NCBI GenBank assembly: GCA_029242715.1
Contig: JAQWTL010000020.1
Span: forward strand, 186,001 to 250,000
Direction: 5' to 3'
Source of the DNA: Phycisphaerales bacterium
GTDB lineage: Bacteria > Planctomycetota > Phycisphaerae > Phycisphaerales > SM1A02
DNA length: 64,000 bases
Part shown: positions 43,986 to 53,616 of the stretch, piece after piece
Layout: every line of letters begins with the position of its first letter
Position numbering within the stretch: the first letter of the stretch is position 1
The notes under the pieces: model-generated
Seen by the model: the letters and a program-made list of their open reading frames with translations, nothing else
Told to the model about the DNA's origin: nothing
Database searches by the model: none
Program-made: the position numbers and the translations under genes

Positions 43986-44702
43986 TCAGGGCGTGCAGTC
44001 AGTGCCAGCTACAGGCCTCAGAACCCGTACACCTGCACCTGATGGAATGACTGGAACATCAAACCCGCTTGCCAACGCTGCCAACTGCATTGAACCGGCG
44101 GTCCAGAGCCGCATCGGAACATCATCAGGGCCAATGTTCCAATTATCCGGATCAACGCTTGAAGCATCTCTGAAAGCAAAGACTGCATCATCACGTGACC
44201 AGACCAGTTGACGCCCCTGCTCAGGATCAAGCCCTTCCTGCCAGCGACCTTCCATGAGTTCGGGCCAGAGATCACCGGGAATGTCATCCAGGATGAGCAT
44301 TCCCCCAGGTGCCAGATGCTCATGAATCAAAGCCAGAAGCTCCAACGCTTCCTTGATTTTCCAGGTGAGGCAGAAGGTGTTTCCCAGACAACATATGACG
44401 TCCCATTGTGCGGAAGCATCTGAAAGCCAGTTCCTGAAATCCGCTTCAATCAGCTCTGCAGAGACGCCTTCTTGCACCAGGGTTTTTCGACAGGTTTCAA
44501 GCGCTTCCTTGTCCAGATCAAGACCCGTGCACACAGCCCCCATCATCGACATCGGAACCAGGGTCCTTCCAGCGCCACACCCCAGATCAAGCAGCGACTG
44601 GCCAGAAGCAATGTGTTCTTGCATCCAGAGCAACTGGGATTCTGCCAGTTCCGGTTCATGCGGATGCCACGCAGCCAGATGATCGTTCTGCCTGGCGTTC
44701 AT
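43986..44702 (-). CDS. class I SAM-dependent methyltransferase
   Basis: A 238-residue methyltransferase with the SAM motif LLDLGCGAGRTLVPM, an acidic second strand (TGLDLDKEA) and the CCLGNTFCLT and LILDDIPGD strands. Substrate unknown. It overlaps the transglutaminase gene by 4 bases and is the end of the DUF58-transglutaminase operon. Confidence 0.85.
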   Translation of the reverse strand: MNARQNDHLAAWHPHEPELAESQLLWMQEHIASGQSLLDLGCGAGRTLVPMSMMGAVCTGLDLDKEALETCRKTLVQEGVSAELIEADFRNWLSDASAQWDVICCLGNTFCLTWKIKEALELLALIHEHLAPGGMLILDDIPGDLWPELMEGRWQEGLDPEQGRQLVWSRDDAVFAFRDASSVDPDNWNIGPDDVPMRLWTAGSMQLAALASGFDVPVIPSGAGVRVLRPVAGTDCTP

Positions 44703-46945
44703 GACTTGTTCTCAAGCGCCTGGTCAAGTTGCGCCAAGGCACTTTTCATGCGAGTGTCATCCTGGCGGAAAGAAGCTCCGCCATAACGCACTTTGTAGTA
44801 GACCTTCGTGATCTCGGTCACGATGCCGGAAACAACAGGGTGTGCGCCTTGAAGACTTTCTGCATACGCACCGGGTGGCTGCCAGACCGGCTTGGCCAGT
44901 CCGCGGCGCTTGAGCCGTTCGAGCATGTCCATGTAGAACACCAGATTTGCCGCCAATCGGCGTGCCTCACGCCCATGAACAACAGGACAGTTGGCTTGCT
45001 CCAGAATCTGGCGACATCGGCGTGCTCGGCCTCGATAACCAATCACAAGGAACATGATGATGCTCGCGACCAGAACAATGATCGTGACCGAGAACCATTC
45101 ACCGAGTCCGATCAGTTTCCGCAATTGATGCGCCCAACCACCAATTGTCTTGAGTCCGGCATCCATGTCTTCCTGAAGCCCAGGCAGGAAACTGTCAGCA
45201 AGTACTTCCTGTGTCTCTGAATCAAAACCGAGAATGTTGAATCGCCACTGACCCTCAAGCCACCGCCAGAACCAGATCACCTGATCCATCGGACCCATGG
45301 TTGCTTCACGTGTGCCAGGCACATTCGCCGGAGGCGTCGGATCAAACACCATCCATCCCGGCCCCGGACCAAGCACCTCGGTCCAGGCATGGGCATCCGA
45401 CTTCGTCACGATGTAGCGTTGAGCCATCTCATCAAATCGGTTGGAAACATAACCCGTCACCAGTCGAGTTGGAATCTGCAGGCTGTGACACAGACCAGTC
45501 ATCGATGCGGCGAAGTACTCGCAATGACCGAATTGTTCGTACAGGAGAAACCGCTCTACGGGATCAATGTCTGCTGTCTCAGGCGAGCTGCCGACTTCTG
45601 ACAGATCCAGCGTGTAACGGAAGTCGCCATACTTGAGATAGCGTTCAAAGATGATCGCTGCACTTCGATACCAGTCCAGCCTTTCAGTACCGTCTTCCGG
45701 CGGCGACGTTGGCTCGCCCGCCTGCTCCAGAAGCGAAACCGCCAGGTCATACACAGCCGAGTTGGAGTACGGATGCACCATGTCCATGTTGGGCGAAACC
45801 CCGATTGCCATCGGGGAACGATAGAGGGGCTCCTCTCGGACAATCCTGATGGAATACTGCATCGGAGGATTGGCATCATGCGCCACACGCATCGTCTGGC
45901 TCGCTGAGCGATAGGCCAGTGTGGTGTCGGTGTCCACGGTAATCCCCACCGGCACCGACATCGACACGATCTGATCACTGGAGACGTCGAGTTGGATGTC
46001 CTGCGTGATCAACTCTGTATCGCTCGGCGTATAGAAGAGTGTCCTGTCCACTCCGCCCTGTAGTTCGATTGTTTCCAGCCCGATTGGCTCAGTACCCCAG
46101 ATCCCATCACCACGGTAGGCAGACAGCACCGATGCACGCAGACGCAATGGCTCATTCAACTGCATCGTCTTGCCTGAGGCATCCGTCAGGCCCACGGTCA
46201 GAACCTGTTCACGCGACAGGGAAATGCGAGTGGAACCCAGCAGGTCAACACCTTCACCAAGCCCAACCTCCCGACGTCCCAACGCATTCAAGGTCGCGGT
46301 GGTCAATCCACTCGTGAGTCCTCGTGGAAACAGCAGGAACGCCGCTGTTGAAACAACGAACACGATGATGATCGAGATGATGGAGATATTCCGGTAATGC
46401 CGGCGTATGCCATGACCACAGACCGGGTTTGGTGAGACCCCAACAGGCAGACCCAGCACACGTGAACGCTGGCGTTGTACGCGTTCAGCGGCATAGTTCA
46501 ACTGGAAGAGCATCAACGTCACCATGCCCAATGCTGCCCAGAGAATCAGAAGGAAGCCGAAGATCAGATCGATTGAGATCAAAGAAGCCAACACGATCAG
46601 GAGCAATGCCAGGATCAATCGCTCCGCCTCATTCTCAAGAGTGTGCCGCTCATAGAGCTTGATCACCGTCAACCAGACAACGAACTGCCCGATGGCAGGA
46701 ATGGGCTGAGTCAGATCCCCCGTCGCCACGATCGCCGCCCAGACCAGTGCAATGGCCGTGAGAAAAAGGGAGAAGACTCTGGGAAGCGAGAAACCACGTG
46801 GGCCTTCAGAAACGGCACGGCTCAGTGCCGCCAAGCCACCTGCAAGCAACAGCAACCAGGGATTTCTCTGGGAAAGACATTGGGCAACGATCGCAAGGAG
46901 TACCAGCGAGAAGCTCATGATTGGATAAAGACGCAGGAGGCTCAT
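44699..46945 (-). CDS. transglutaminase-type membrane protein (TgpA-like)
   Basis: A 748-residue membrane protein. Several N-terminal helices (about residues 10-175) are followed by a periplasmic domain with a transglutaminase core: Cys in FGHCEYFAASM, His in SDAHAWTEV and Asp in VFDPTPP. One more helix (VTIIVLVASIIMFLVIG) precedes a cytoplasmic DUF4129-like end. The TgpA class is widespread next to DUF58 and MoxR genes. ATG 46945 overlaps the DUF58 stop. Confidence 0.9.
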   Translation of the reverse strand: MSLLRLYPIMSFSLVLLAIVAQCLSQRNPWLLLLAGGLAALSRAVSEGPRGFSLPRVFSLFLTAIALVWAAIVATGDLTQPIPAIGQFVVWLTVIKLYERHTLENEAERLILALLLIVLASLISIDLIFGFLLILWAALGMVTLMLFQLNYAAERVQRQRSRVLGLPVGVSPNPVCGHGIRRHYRNISIISIIIVFVVSTAAFLLFPRGLTSGLTTATLNALGRREVGLGEGVDLLGSTRISLSREQVLTVGLTDASGKTMQLNEPLRLRASVLSAYRGDGIWGTEPIGLETIELQGGVDRTLFYTPSDTELITQDIQLDVSSDQIVSMSVPVGITVDTDTTLAYRSASQTMRVAHDANPPMQYSIRIVREEPLYRSPMAIGVSPNMDMVHPYSNSAVYDLAVSLLEQAGEPTSPPEDGTERLDWYRSAAIIFERYLKYGDFRYTLDLSEVGSSPETADIDPVERFLLYEQFGHCEYFAASMTGLCHSLQIPTRLVTGYVSNRFDEMAQRYIVTKSDAHAWTEVLGPGPGWMVFDPTPPANVPGTREATMGPMDQVIWFWRWLEGQWRFNILGFDSETQEVLADSFLPGLQEDMDAGLKTIGGWAHQLRKLIGLGEWFSVTIIVLVASIIMFLVIGYRGRARRCRQILEQANCPVVHGREARRLAANLVFYMDMLERLKRRGLAKPVWQPPGAYAESLQGAHPVVSGIVTEITKVYYKVRYGGASFRQDDTRMKSALAQLDQALENKS

Positions 46946-48096
46946 GCAGCGGTCTCCTCCGATTCCGGCGAGTCCTGCTGCACGGGCGATTCACGCAGTT
47001 CTTCCAATTGTCGCCCCGTCAGATGCCACGCATTGCTTCGTTGCAATGGCCTCCGAACACGATCCGGGTTGATCAGCACCAGTCCAGACCGCTCACGCTC
47101 CGGCAATGTCGTCCAATGTTCTCTTGGCTGCTGCAGATCAAGATCCGCCAACGTCCCCAGCATTCGGCTGATATGGCGCAACCCTGCTCTCAGTTGGTAG
47201 GGCTGCACGTCCAGGCCCTGAACGGTGAGTGCCGTGTCATATCCTCGACTGCTGGCATCACGCAGGATAGACGCTGCCAGGCTGATCGCTCGTTCTTCAA
47301 GTTCCGATGCCGAATACTCGTCATTCGATGAAACCTGAAGCTCATCAGTCGGAACAGTGAGGTCCAGTACCACTCTCAATCGAGGTGATGCGGGACGCGC
47401 TCGTTCAATGGCAACAAGATTGTCACGCCGAGCAGAGATTTTCCAGGCAATGTCCCGCCAACTGTCTCCGGATCGTGCGGCACGTGTACCGAAGTAATCC
47501 AGGCCACTGCCATGACGGTCCACACTTCGACGACCTTCTCCACCTGCACCAACAATGGATTGAACCAGATTTGGCTTGAGTCGAATGATGGCTGGATGGA
47601 TCCGGATATCCTGAAGCAGACTCACGATTCGCCGACGCGGAATAATGCCCATCGGGAATCCGGTTCGAATTTCCATGTCCTTGAATTCCAACCGACCACG
47701 ACACGATGGAATGAAGAGACCTTCTCCGTGAACATTCTGCTGAGGCCCCACATGCAGAATCCAGGCCGGGGATGTATCCGAAAGCCGTGAATCCTCCAGT
47801 CGCTCGCTGATCGTGACATCGAATGACGGCAGGAATCTGCCCTGGCGACTGACTTCGTACCCAATCACCAGAGCTTCACCCACTACCCCATGATCAGGCA
47901 TCAGGCGTCGAACATGGATCCTGTGAAGCATGATCGTGTTGAGTATCCAGGCAGAGATGCCAATGACAACCAGGACACAAAGCAACCACAACAGCGGATT
48001 GTTTCCCTGCAACAGCGCCGCTGGTCCAATCAGGAAGAGCAGTAGTACGAAAATGACCGGCGCACTGACCGGAAGCATGCGTTTGGTACTGGACAT
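46942..48096 (-). CDS. DUF58 membrane protein
   Basis: A 384-residue protein with two N-terminal helices and a DUF58 domain: the RHGSGLDYFGTRAARSGDSWRDIAWKISARRDNLVAIE segment is the signature, followed by a vWA-like strand LRVVLDLTV. It normally works with a MoxR ATPase that chaperones or matures vWA proteins; no moxR is present here. ATG 48096 fits TGAGG upstream; GTG 48099 is the alternative. Overlap with the transglutaminase gene implies coupling. Confidence 0.88.
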   Translation of the reverse strand: MSSTKRMLPVSAPVIFVLLLFLIGPAALLQGNNPLLWLLCVLVVIGISAWILNTIMLHRIHVRRLMPDHGVVGEALVIGYEVSRQGRFLPSFDVTISERLEDSRLSDTSPAWILHVGPQQNVHGEGLFIPSCRGRLEFKDMEIRTGFPMGIIPRRRIVSLLQDIRIHPAIIRLKPNLVQSIVGAGGEGRRSVDRHGSGLDYFGTRAARSGDSWRDIAWKISARRDNLVAIERARPASPRLRVVLDLTVPTDELQVSSNDEYSASELEERAISLAASILRDASSRGYDTALTVQGLDVQPYQLRAGLRHISRMLGTLADLDLQQPREHWTTLPERERSGLVLINPDRVRRPLQRSNAWHLTGRQLEELRESPVQQDSPESEETAA

Positions 48097-48185
48097 CACT
48101 GCCTCATGCTACGAGGACACGGCCAAAGCTGTCACCGGAAACCGTACGGATGATCAGCGTCCAATGGATGTATTCGCACGGGCCA

Positions 48186-48935
48186 TCAGGCCGGTTCTGT
48201 GACATCTGCCTGATCGGTTGCCTTGGACTGCGATTCGGCATCCTCCGGCATGGCCTGCTCGGGGGAGTCCTCACTGGATTCCGAGGCATCATCAGCATCA
48301 GCCGCTTTATTCGAGGTCGCTGCAATGCGATGAGAGGACTCCCTTGGAAGCCCTTCAACCTCTGGCAGGTCATCGATGCCTGCAAGACCAAAGACCTTGA
48401 GGAATTCTCGGGTCGTGCCATAGAGCATTGGCCGTCCCAACTCCTCGGCTCGCCCTGCGATCCTCACAAGTCGACGTTCCAGGAGTCCACGCAGCACATC
48501 GCCACAGGCAACGCCACGGATGGCCTCGATCTCTGCCCGCATGACCGGCTGTCTGTAGGCAATGATGGACAAGGTCTCCAGAGTGGCAGGTGTCAGCCTG
48601 CTCTGTTGCCGTTGCACCAGCAGCCTTTGCAGAACCGGAGCCGCCGCGGGAGTCGTCATGACACGCCACCCTGAAGCGATTCGGATGATTCTGAAAATCC
48701 GACCAGTCTTCTCATACTGGCCATTGAGTTCTTCGATGGCCTGCTTGACCTCGTCAACCTTGACCTTTTCACCCGGTTCCGAGACGGCCTCTGCAAGACG
48801 ACTGTCTCCCAGTGAACGTTCTGCGGAGAGAAGTACTGCTTCAACGCGTTCGGTCAATGACAGGCCTGAAGGAGTCTGTGCTGTTGAAGCACCATCACCT
48901 TTCTTGGTCCCGCCGTTCACTGAATGATCTGTCAT
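48186..48935 (-). CDS. scpB: segregation and condensation protein B
   Basis: A 249-residue ScpB, the winged-helix kleisin partner of the SMC-ScpAB condensin. Seen: ERVEAVLLSAERSLGDSRLAEAV, PATLETLSIIAYRQPVMRAEIEAIRGV and MLYGTTREFLKVFGL. The tail (about residue 205 on) is long, acidic and Ser-rich, likely disordered. scpA is not in the window. Its start overlaps the stop of atpC by 4 bases. Confidence 0.93.
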   Translation of the reverse strand: MTDHSVNGGTKKGDGASTAQTPSGLSLTERVEAVLLSAERSLGDSRLAEAVSEPGEKVKVDEVKQAIEELNGQYEKTGRIFRIIRIASGWRVMTTPAAAPVLQRLLVQRQQSRLTPATLETLSIIAYRQPVMRAEIEAIRGVACGDVLRGLLERRLVRIAGRAEELGRPMLYGTTREFLKVFGLAGIDDLPEVEGLPRESSHRIAATSNKAADADDASESSEDSPEQAMPEDAESQSKATDQADVTEPA

Positions 48936-49348
48936 GCGTTTCGAACACCGGAAGTATGGGTTTCAGCGAGCCGGAGACGCGACGTCAGACGTGATCGACG
49001 TGACGTCTTTTCATCTGCGGACATTTCAGAATCACTCGTTGAATCGAGTTCACGCAGATCCTGCTGCAGAGATGCCACTGAAAGATCCTCTGCGGAATGA
49101 ACTGATTCACTCAGGATGGTCAGCGTGTTGTCTCGAACATGAGCGAAGCCTTCCTCGACAGCAAACCACCGAACACCTTCAGTGGTATCGAGACGAAGTG
49201 GACCAATACCCAATCGATCCAACAATGGTGCCATGCCGGCCATCACACCGTACTGACCATCCCATGCTGGAAAAGATGCGTAGGTGACGTCCCCGTCAAA
49301 GGTTGCCCCATCTGGGGTCATTACGGCACACCGGAATGAACTGCTCAC
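48932..49348 (-). CDS. atpC: F-type ATP synthase epsilon subunit (orphan)
   Basis: A 138-residue epsilon subunit. The N-terminal beta domain is clear (FRCAVMTPDGATFDGDVTYASFPAWDGQYGVMAGMAPLLDRLGIGPLRL, then WFAVEEGFAHVRDNTLTILSE); the C-terminal helical hairpin is Arg-rich and divergent. GTG 49348 is chosen over the longer frame because GGAG lies 9 bases before it. No other atp gene is near; it is co-transcribed with scpB. Confidence 0.85.
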   Translation of the reverse strand: MSSSFRCAVMTPDGATFDGDVTYASFPAWDGQYGVMAGMAPLLDRLGIGPLRLDTTEGVRWFAVEEGFAHVRDNTLTILSESVHSAEDLSVASLQQDLRELDSTSDSEMSADEKTSRRSRLTSRLRLAETHTSGVRNA

Positions 49349-49497
49349 GACTTCACACTCCAGGTCGGGGATCGTATCGTCCGCTGGGCCAGGTTCGAAC
49401 CGTGCCGTTACCTGCCTGGGACCCCATATCCCTCGATGTGGCGGAGTGTAACGGCCATATCGCCATGCTTCCAAGGCATGTTCCCGGTCCAGCCGAT

Positions 49498-49526
49498 TTG
49501 ACCCCCTCTGAAACCATGGATATATT
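49498..49526 (+). promoter_or_regulatory. promoter of ahcY
   Basis: TTGACC (49498-49503) and TATATT (49521-49526) are 17 bases apart, pointing at ahcY, with a leader of about 65 bases. The -10 element lies within the GGATATAT repeat cluster. Confidence 0.65.
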
Positions 49527-49553
49527 CATATATCCGGATATATGGATATATTT
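49518..49553 (+). promoter_or_regulatory. palindromic operator candidate over the ahcY promoter
   Basis: A perfect 18-bp palindrome, CATATATCCGGATATATG (49527-49544), is flanked by two direct GGATATAT copies (49518-49525 and 49544-49551). It covers the -10 and the expected transcription start, the usual place for a repressor. In Proteobacteria ahcY is controlled by the ArsR-type SahR; whether a relative acts here is unknown. Confidence 0.6.
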
Positions 49554-49597
49554 GATCTCCTCCCTCCATCCCTGAACCCTACTTCCAGGAGTCTCTC

Positions 49598-51094
49598 GTG
49601 AGCACCAGCACCTTGCCTGCCAACTTCATGAATACCGGACTGCCTCTGATCAGCGACCTTCCCTACAAGGTCCGTGATCTTTCCCCCGAGACCGTCACCT
49701 TCGGCCGCAAGGAAATCGAACTGGCTGAACACGAGATGCCCGGGCTGATGGCCTTGCGTGACAGGTATGGCAAGTCCAAACCACTTGCTGGTGCCCGGAT
49801 CACCGGTTCGCTCCATATGACCATCCAGACTGCCGTATTGATCGAAACTCTTGTCGAGCTCGGCGCTGAAGTTCGCTGGGCCAGCTGCAACATCTTCTCC
49901 ACCCAGGACCACGCAGCCGCTGCGATTGCTGTTGGACCTGATGGAACACCAGATAAACCCAAGGGCATTCCGGTCTACGCATGGAAGGGCGAAACGCTGG
50001 AAGAGTACTGGTGGTGCACCTTCCAGGCTCTGCACTGGGGCGATGGCAAGGGGCCAAGCCTGATCCTCGATGACGGTGGCGATGCCACACTGCTGGTTCA
50101 CCGTGGACTGGAATACAACAACAGCGGCGCTGTACCGGATCCCTCCACCGCAGATTCCGAGGAATTCGAGGTCGTGCTGTCACTTCTGCAGAACATGCAG
50201 GAATGCAACCCCGGCTTCTGGAAGCCATTTGCAGATGGCATCCAGGGCGTTTCCGAGGAAACAACCACGGGTGTCCATCGTCTCTATCAGATGGCAGAAA
50301 AGGGCGAATTGCTCTTCCCCGCCATCAACGTGAATGATGCTGTTACCAAGAGCAAGTTCGACAACCTGTATGGCTGTCGCCACTCGTGCGTAGATGGAAT
50401 CATGCGAGCCACTGACGTGATGCTTGCAGGCAAAGTTGCCGTCGTTTGCGGCTACGGAGATGTCGGCAAAGGCTGTTCCCAGTCACTGCGTGGACAAGGC
50501 TGCCGTGTCCTGGTCACCGAGATCGATCCGATTTGTGCACTCCAGGCAACGATGGAGGGATACGACGTCGTCCGACTCGAAGATGTCGTTGGAGACGCAG
50601 ACTTGTTCGTCACGACAACTGGCAACAAGGATGTCATTACCGCCAAGCACATGTCGAACATGAAGCACAATGCCATCGTCGGCAACATTGGACACTTCGA
50701 CAACGAGATCGACATGGCTGGCCTGGGCAAACTCAAGGGCATTGAGCAGATCTTCATCAAGGACCAGGTCCACGAATGGAAATTTGCTGATGGCCATTCA
50801 ATCATCGTGCTGGCTGAAGGCCGCCTCCTGAATCTGGGCTGTGCAACAGGACATCCCAGCTTTGTCATGAGCGCGTCATTCACCAATCAGGTCCTGGCCC
50901 AGATGGAACTCCATGCCAGCCCTGACTCCTATGAGATTGGCGTGACAACCCTGCCCAAGAAACTCGATGAAATGGTTGCTCGCCTGCATCTCGAGAAGCT
51001 GGGTGCAGACCTCACATCCCTGACTGATGAGCAGGCGACCTATCTTGGCCTGAACGTGGATGGCCCATACAAGCCGGATTTCTACCGCTACTGA
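49598..51094 (+). CDS. ahcY: S-adenosylhomocysteine hydrolase
   Basis: A 498-residue AhcY that splits S-adenosylhomocysteine into adenosine and homocysteine, keeping methylation running. Seen: [74 protein letters not shown] (NAD-binding GxGxxG) and the C-terminal [11 protein letters not shown] whose Lys and Tyr contact NAD of the neighbouring subunit. The start is GTG 49598, with AGGAG 6 bases upstream. Length includes the about 40-residue insertion typical of many bacterial AhcY. Confidence 0.97.
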   Translation: MSTSTLPANFMNTGLPLISDLPYKVRDLSPETVTFGRKEIELAEHEMPGLMALRDRYGKSKPLAGARITGSLHMTIQTAVLIETLVELGAEVRWASCNIFSTQDHAAAAIAVGPDGTPDKPKGIPVYAWKGETLEEYWWCTFQALHWGDGKGPSLILDDGGDATLLVHRGLEYNNSGAVPDPSTADSEEFEVVLSLLQNMQECNPGFWKPFADGIQGVSEETTTGVHRLYQMAEKGELLFPAINVNDAVTKSKFDNLYGCRHSCVDGIMRATDVMLAGKVAVVCGYGDVGKGCSQSLRGQGCRVLVTEIDPICALQATMEGYDVVRLEDVVGDADLFVTTTGNKDVITAKHMSNMKHNAIVGNIGHFDNEIDMAGLGKLKGIEQIFIKDQVHEWKFADGHSIIVLAEGRLLNLGCATGHPSFVMSASFTNQVLAQMELHASPDSYEIGVTTLPKKLDEMVARLHLEKLGADLTSLTDEQATYLGLNVDGPYKPDFYRY

Positions 51095-51107
51095 GCCCCC
51101 ACGCTCG

Positions 51108-51458
51108 TCAACTGAATGAATCCGGTCGAACCCGGTGGCCCTCAACCGCCTCCAGGATGAAGACCTGTTCCCCTGATTCGATGCCTCCGATCATGAGCAT
51201 CACCTGGGCATGGGGGTCGTACGACCCCATCAGGCTGCGAAAATCATCTCCGGCGGGGACATCTTCCCGGGAAAAATAATTCAAAGGCAGGCCTTCCAGC
51301 ATCGTGGGATCGGCTGCCGCCTCCAGGAGATCTCCGGCCAGCACCAGGACCGCCCCACGGCCTGCCAACTCGTAGGAACCCCACGCAAAGGCCGCGATTC
51401 GATTCCAGCAACCGGAGGCCGCCTCGATCAGTTTGTTCAGATCCTCGGACTCATTCAT
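51108..51458 (-). CDS. small protein of unknown function
   Basis: A 116-residue soluble acidic protein (LVLAGDLLEAAADPTMLEGLPLNYFSREDVPAG, then HAQVMLMIGGIESGEQVFILEAVEGHRVRP). The strand pattern is a small alpha/beta domain. No family recognised. It is convergent with ahcY (13 bases apart) and divergent from purF (59 bases). ATG 51458. Confidence 0.6.
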   Translation of the reverse strand: MNESEDLNKLIEAASGCWNRIAAFAWGSYELAGRGAVLVLAGDLLEAAADPTMLEGLPLNYFSREDVPAGDDFRSLMGSYDPHAQVMLMIGGIESGEQVFILEAVEGHRVRPDSFS

Positions 51459-51517
51459 GTCCCAACAGGCTATACCCAGTAGCCGCAGGCGACAGGGCCG
51501 AGTACCCTTCCCCCTCC

Positions 51518-53434
51518 GTGAGCGACCCTATTGGCCATGAATGCGGCCTTGCACTGGTTCGGCTGAAGCAGCCGCTCCACGTAATCAACGAGCGCTTCGG
51601 CGATGCCGCCTGGGGCCTGCGTCGCCTGCATCTGTTGATGGAAAAACAACGCAACCGGGGACAGGACGGCGCTGGCATTGCCACTGTCAAGTTCAACATG
51701 CCTCCCGGCGAGTCGTTCTTTCGCAGACTCAGGACCACCAAACGAAACGCACTGGAACGCATCTTCGATGCCGCAACACGTGATCTCCAGAGACTTCGGG
51801 AAACCCCGATGGACTGGGAAAACGAGATCCACTTGAAGTCCAAGTGCGAGTTCCTTGGCGAGGTGTACATGGGACACCTGCGTTATGGAACACACTCCGG
51901 ACGAGGGGTCGCCAATTGCCACCCCCTTCTTCGCAAGGACAACACCGCCAGTCGTAATCTTGCGGTCGCCGGAAACTTCAACATGACCAACTCGGATCAG
52001 TTGTTCCAGCAACTGGTCGAGTACGGACTGAACCCGGTCGGGGATTCCGACACACAGGTGATCCTCGAACGAATTGGTTATTTCCTTGATCTGGAACATC
52101 GCCAGCTCCGTACCGCAATGGGTCCCGGCTCTTTCCTCGGACTTGAAGGACGCGAACTTGCCGAGGCCATCTCGCAGGATCTCGACATTGCCCGCGTTCT
52201 CCGACGAGCTTCAGAAGGCTGGGATGGCGGTTACCTGTTCGGCGGCCTGCTTGGAAATGGTGACGCGTTTGTCTGCAGGGATCCCTCTGGAATTCGCCCT
52301 GGTTTCTGGATCGAAACAGATGAGGTCGTTGCCGTAGCCTCCGAGCGACCGCCATTGTCGACCGTCTTCGATCTCTCTCCAGATGACGTTCACCAACTGC
52401 CACCAGGGCATGTCCTAGTCATCAAGCAGGATGGTACGACTTCCGTAGACCGGTTCACGGATCCGATGCCGGAACGACAGTGCACCTTTGAACGAATCTA
52501 TTTCAGCCGAGGCAATGACCCCGACATCTATCGTGAACGCAAGCAGCTTGGTTGCCATCTGGCCAAGCGTGTCCTGGACATGATCGATTGGAATGTGAAA
52601 TCGGCCGTATTCAGCTTCGTCCCCAATACCGCCGAAACGTCCTACCTCGGCCTTGTCCAGGAAGCCCAACGCCTGGTCCGTACCAGACAGGTTGAAGCCG
52701 TCTGGGAACACATCCAGAAAGGCACCGCACAACGCGAGGAACTGCAGCAACTGCAGATGGACCAGGTCCGCTCCGAACGTGTCGCCCACAAGGATCAGCG
52801 GCTGCGCACCTTCATCACTCATGATGCAGCACGACGCGATCTTGTCATGCACATCTATGACATCGTGCGGGACATCGTCACCCCCGAAGACACGCTCGTG
52901 ATGATCGATGACTCGATCGTGCGGGGAACAACACTCCGTGAGTCGATCATCACGATCCTCGGTCGCCTGAACCCTGCACGAATCATCATCGTCAGTTCAG
53001 CTCCACCAATCTGCTATCCGGACTGTTATGGAATCGACATGAGCCAACTGCATCGGTTCATTGCCTTCCAGGCAGCCGTGGCACTGATTGAGGAAACCGG
53101 ACAGCAGAAACTGCTCGAAGACATTGAGGCAGATTGTGCCGCCCAGGCGGATCTGCCTCCGGAACGCATGAAAAACCATGTCGCCCGCCTCTATGAGCCT
53201 TTTTCCCAGCAGCAGATCGAGTCCAAGATCGCCGAACTTGTCCGCCCCGCCGACAGCCCCTGGACCGGCCAACTGGACATCGTCTACCAATCCATCGAGG
53301 GGCTCCGGAAGGCCATGCCCGCCTTCCGTGGAGATTGGTACTTCACGGGCAACTACCCCACACCCGGGGGATTCAAGGTGCTCAACAAGGCCTATCTCAA
53401 CTGGAGAAAGGGCCTTGATGAGCGAGCCTACTGA
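51518..53434 (+). CDS. purF: long-form amidophosphoribosyltransferase-like protein
   Basis: A 638-residue PurF relative that makes phosphoribosylamine from PRPP and glutamine in purine synthesis. After an eight-residue propeptide (MSDPIGHE) Cys9 is the glutaminase nucleophile; LMEKQRNRGQDGAGIATV, VYMGHLRYGTHSG and the PRPP loop VMIDDSIVRGTTLRESI follow. It is longer than E. coli PurF (about 505), with insertions like the Bacteroidetes-type form I recall, and has no Cys-rich Fe-S segment. GTG at 51518. Confidence 0.88.
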   Translation: MSDPIGHECGLALVRLKQPLHVINERFGDAAWGLRRLHLLMEKQRNRGQDGAGIATVKFNMPPGESFFRRLRTTKRNALERIFDAATRDLQRLRETPMDWENEIHLKSKCEFLGEVYMGHLRYGTHSGRGVANCHPLLRKDNTASRNLAVAGNFNMTNSDQLFQQLVEYGLNPVGDSDTQVILERIGYFLDLEHRQLRTAMGPGSFLGLEGRELAEAISQDLDIARVLRRASEGWDGGYLFGGLLGNGDAFVCRDPSGIRPGFWIETDEVVAVASERPPLSTVFDLSPDDVHQLPPGHVLVIKQDGTTSVDRFTDPMPERQCTFERIYFSRGNDPDIYRERKQLGCHLAKRVLDMIDWNVKSAVFSFVPNTAETSYLGLVQEAQRLVRTRQVEAVWEHIQKGTAQREELQQLQMDQVRSERVAHKDQRLRTFITHDAARRDLVMHIYDIVRDIVTPEDTLVMIDDSIVRGTTLRESIITILGRLNPARIIIVSSAPPICYPDCYGIDMSQLHRFIAFQAAVALIEETGQQKLLEDIEADCAAQADLPPERMKNHVARLYEPFSQQQIESKIAELVRPADSPWTGQLDIVYQSIEGLRKAMPAFRGDWYFTGNYPTPGGFKVLNKAYLNWRKGLDERAY

Positions 53435-53569
53435 GCCAGGCCGCTCCAAACCATTATCCGGACCCTCTCAAAGGGCACTCCACAAGCAAAGCCTTGACCA
53501 CGAGGCCGGTTTCTGTTCCACTATTCGGCTTGCCACCCGGTTTCGAAGAACCGATGTGGCCTCGTTTTT

Positions 53570-53586
53570 AGGCCCACCAAGGGCCT
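53570..53586 (+). promoter_or_regulatory. hairpin in the rpsD leader
   Basis: AGGCCC (53570-53575) and GGGCCT (53581-53586) form a perfect 6-bp stem 30 bases before the rpsD start. S4 represses its own mRNA through leader structure in other bacteria; a relation here is possible but not shown. It could also be the end of the purF transcript. Confidence 0.35.
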
Positions 53587-53616
53587 CAATTTGTGCAGGT
53601 AATCAGGAGTCGCCGA

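Noticed and set aside
49349-49597. SAH riboswitch upstream of ahcY
   Set aside because: No matching conserved core; the palindromic DNA site explains the region better.
53494-53524. rpsD promoter (TTGACC and CACTAT)
   Set aside because: The spacing is 19 bases and the -10 match is poor.
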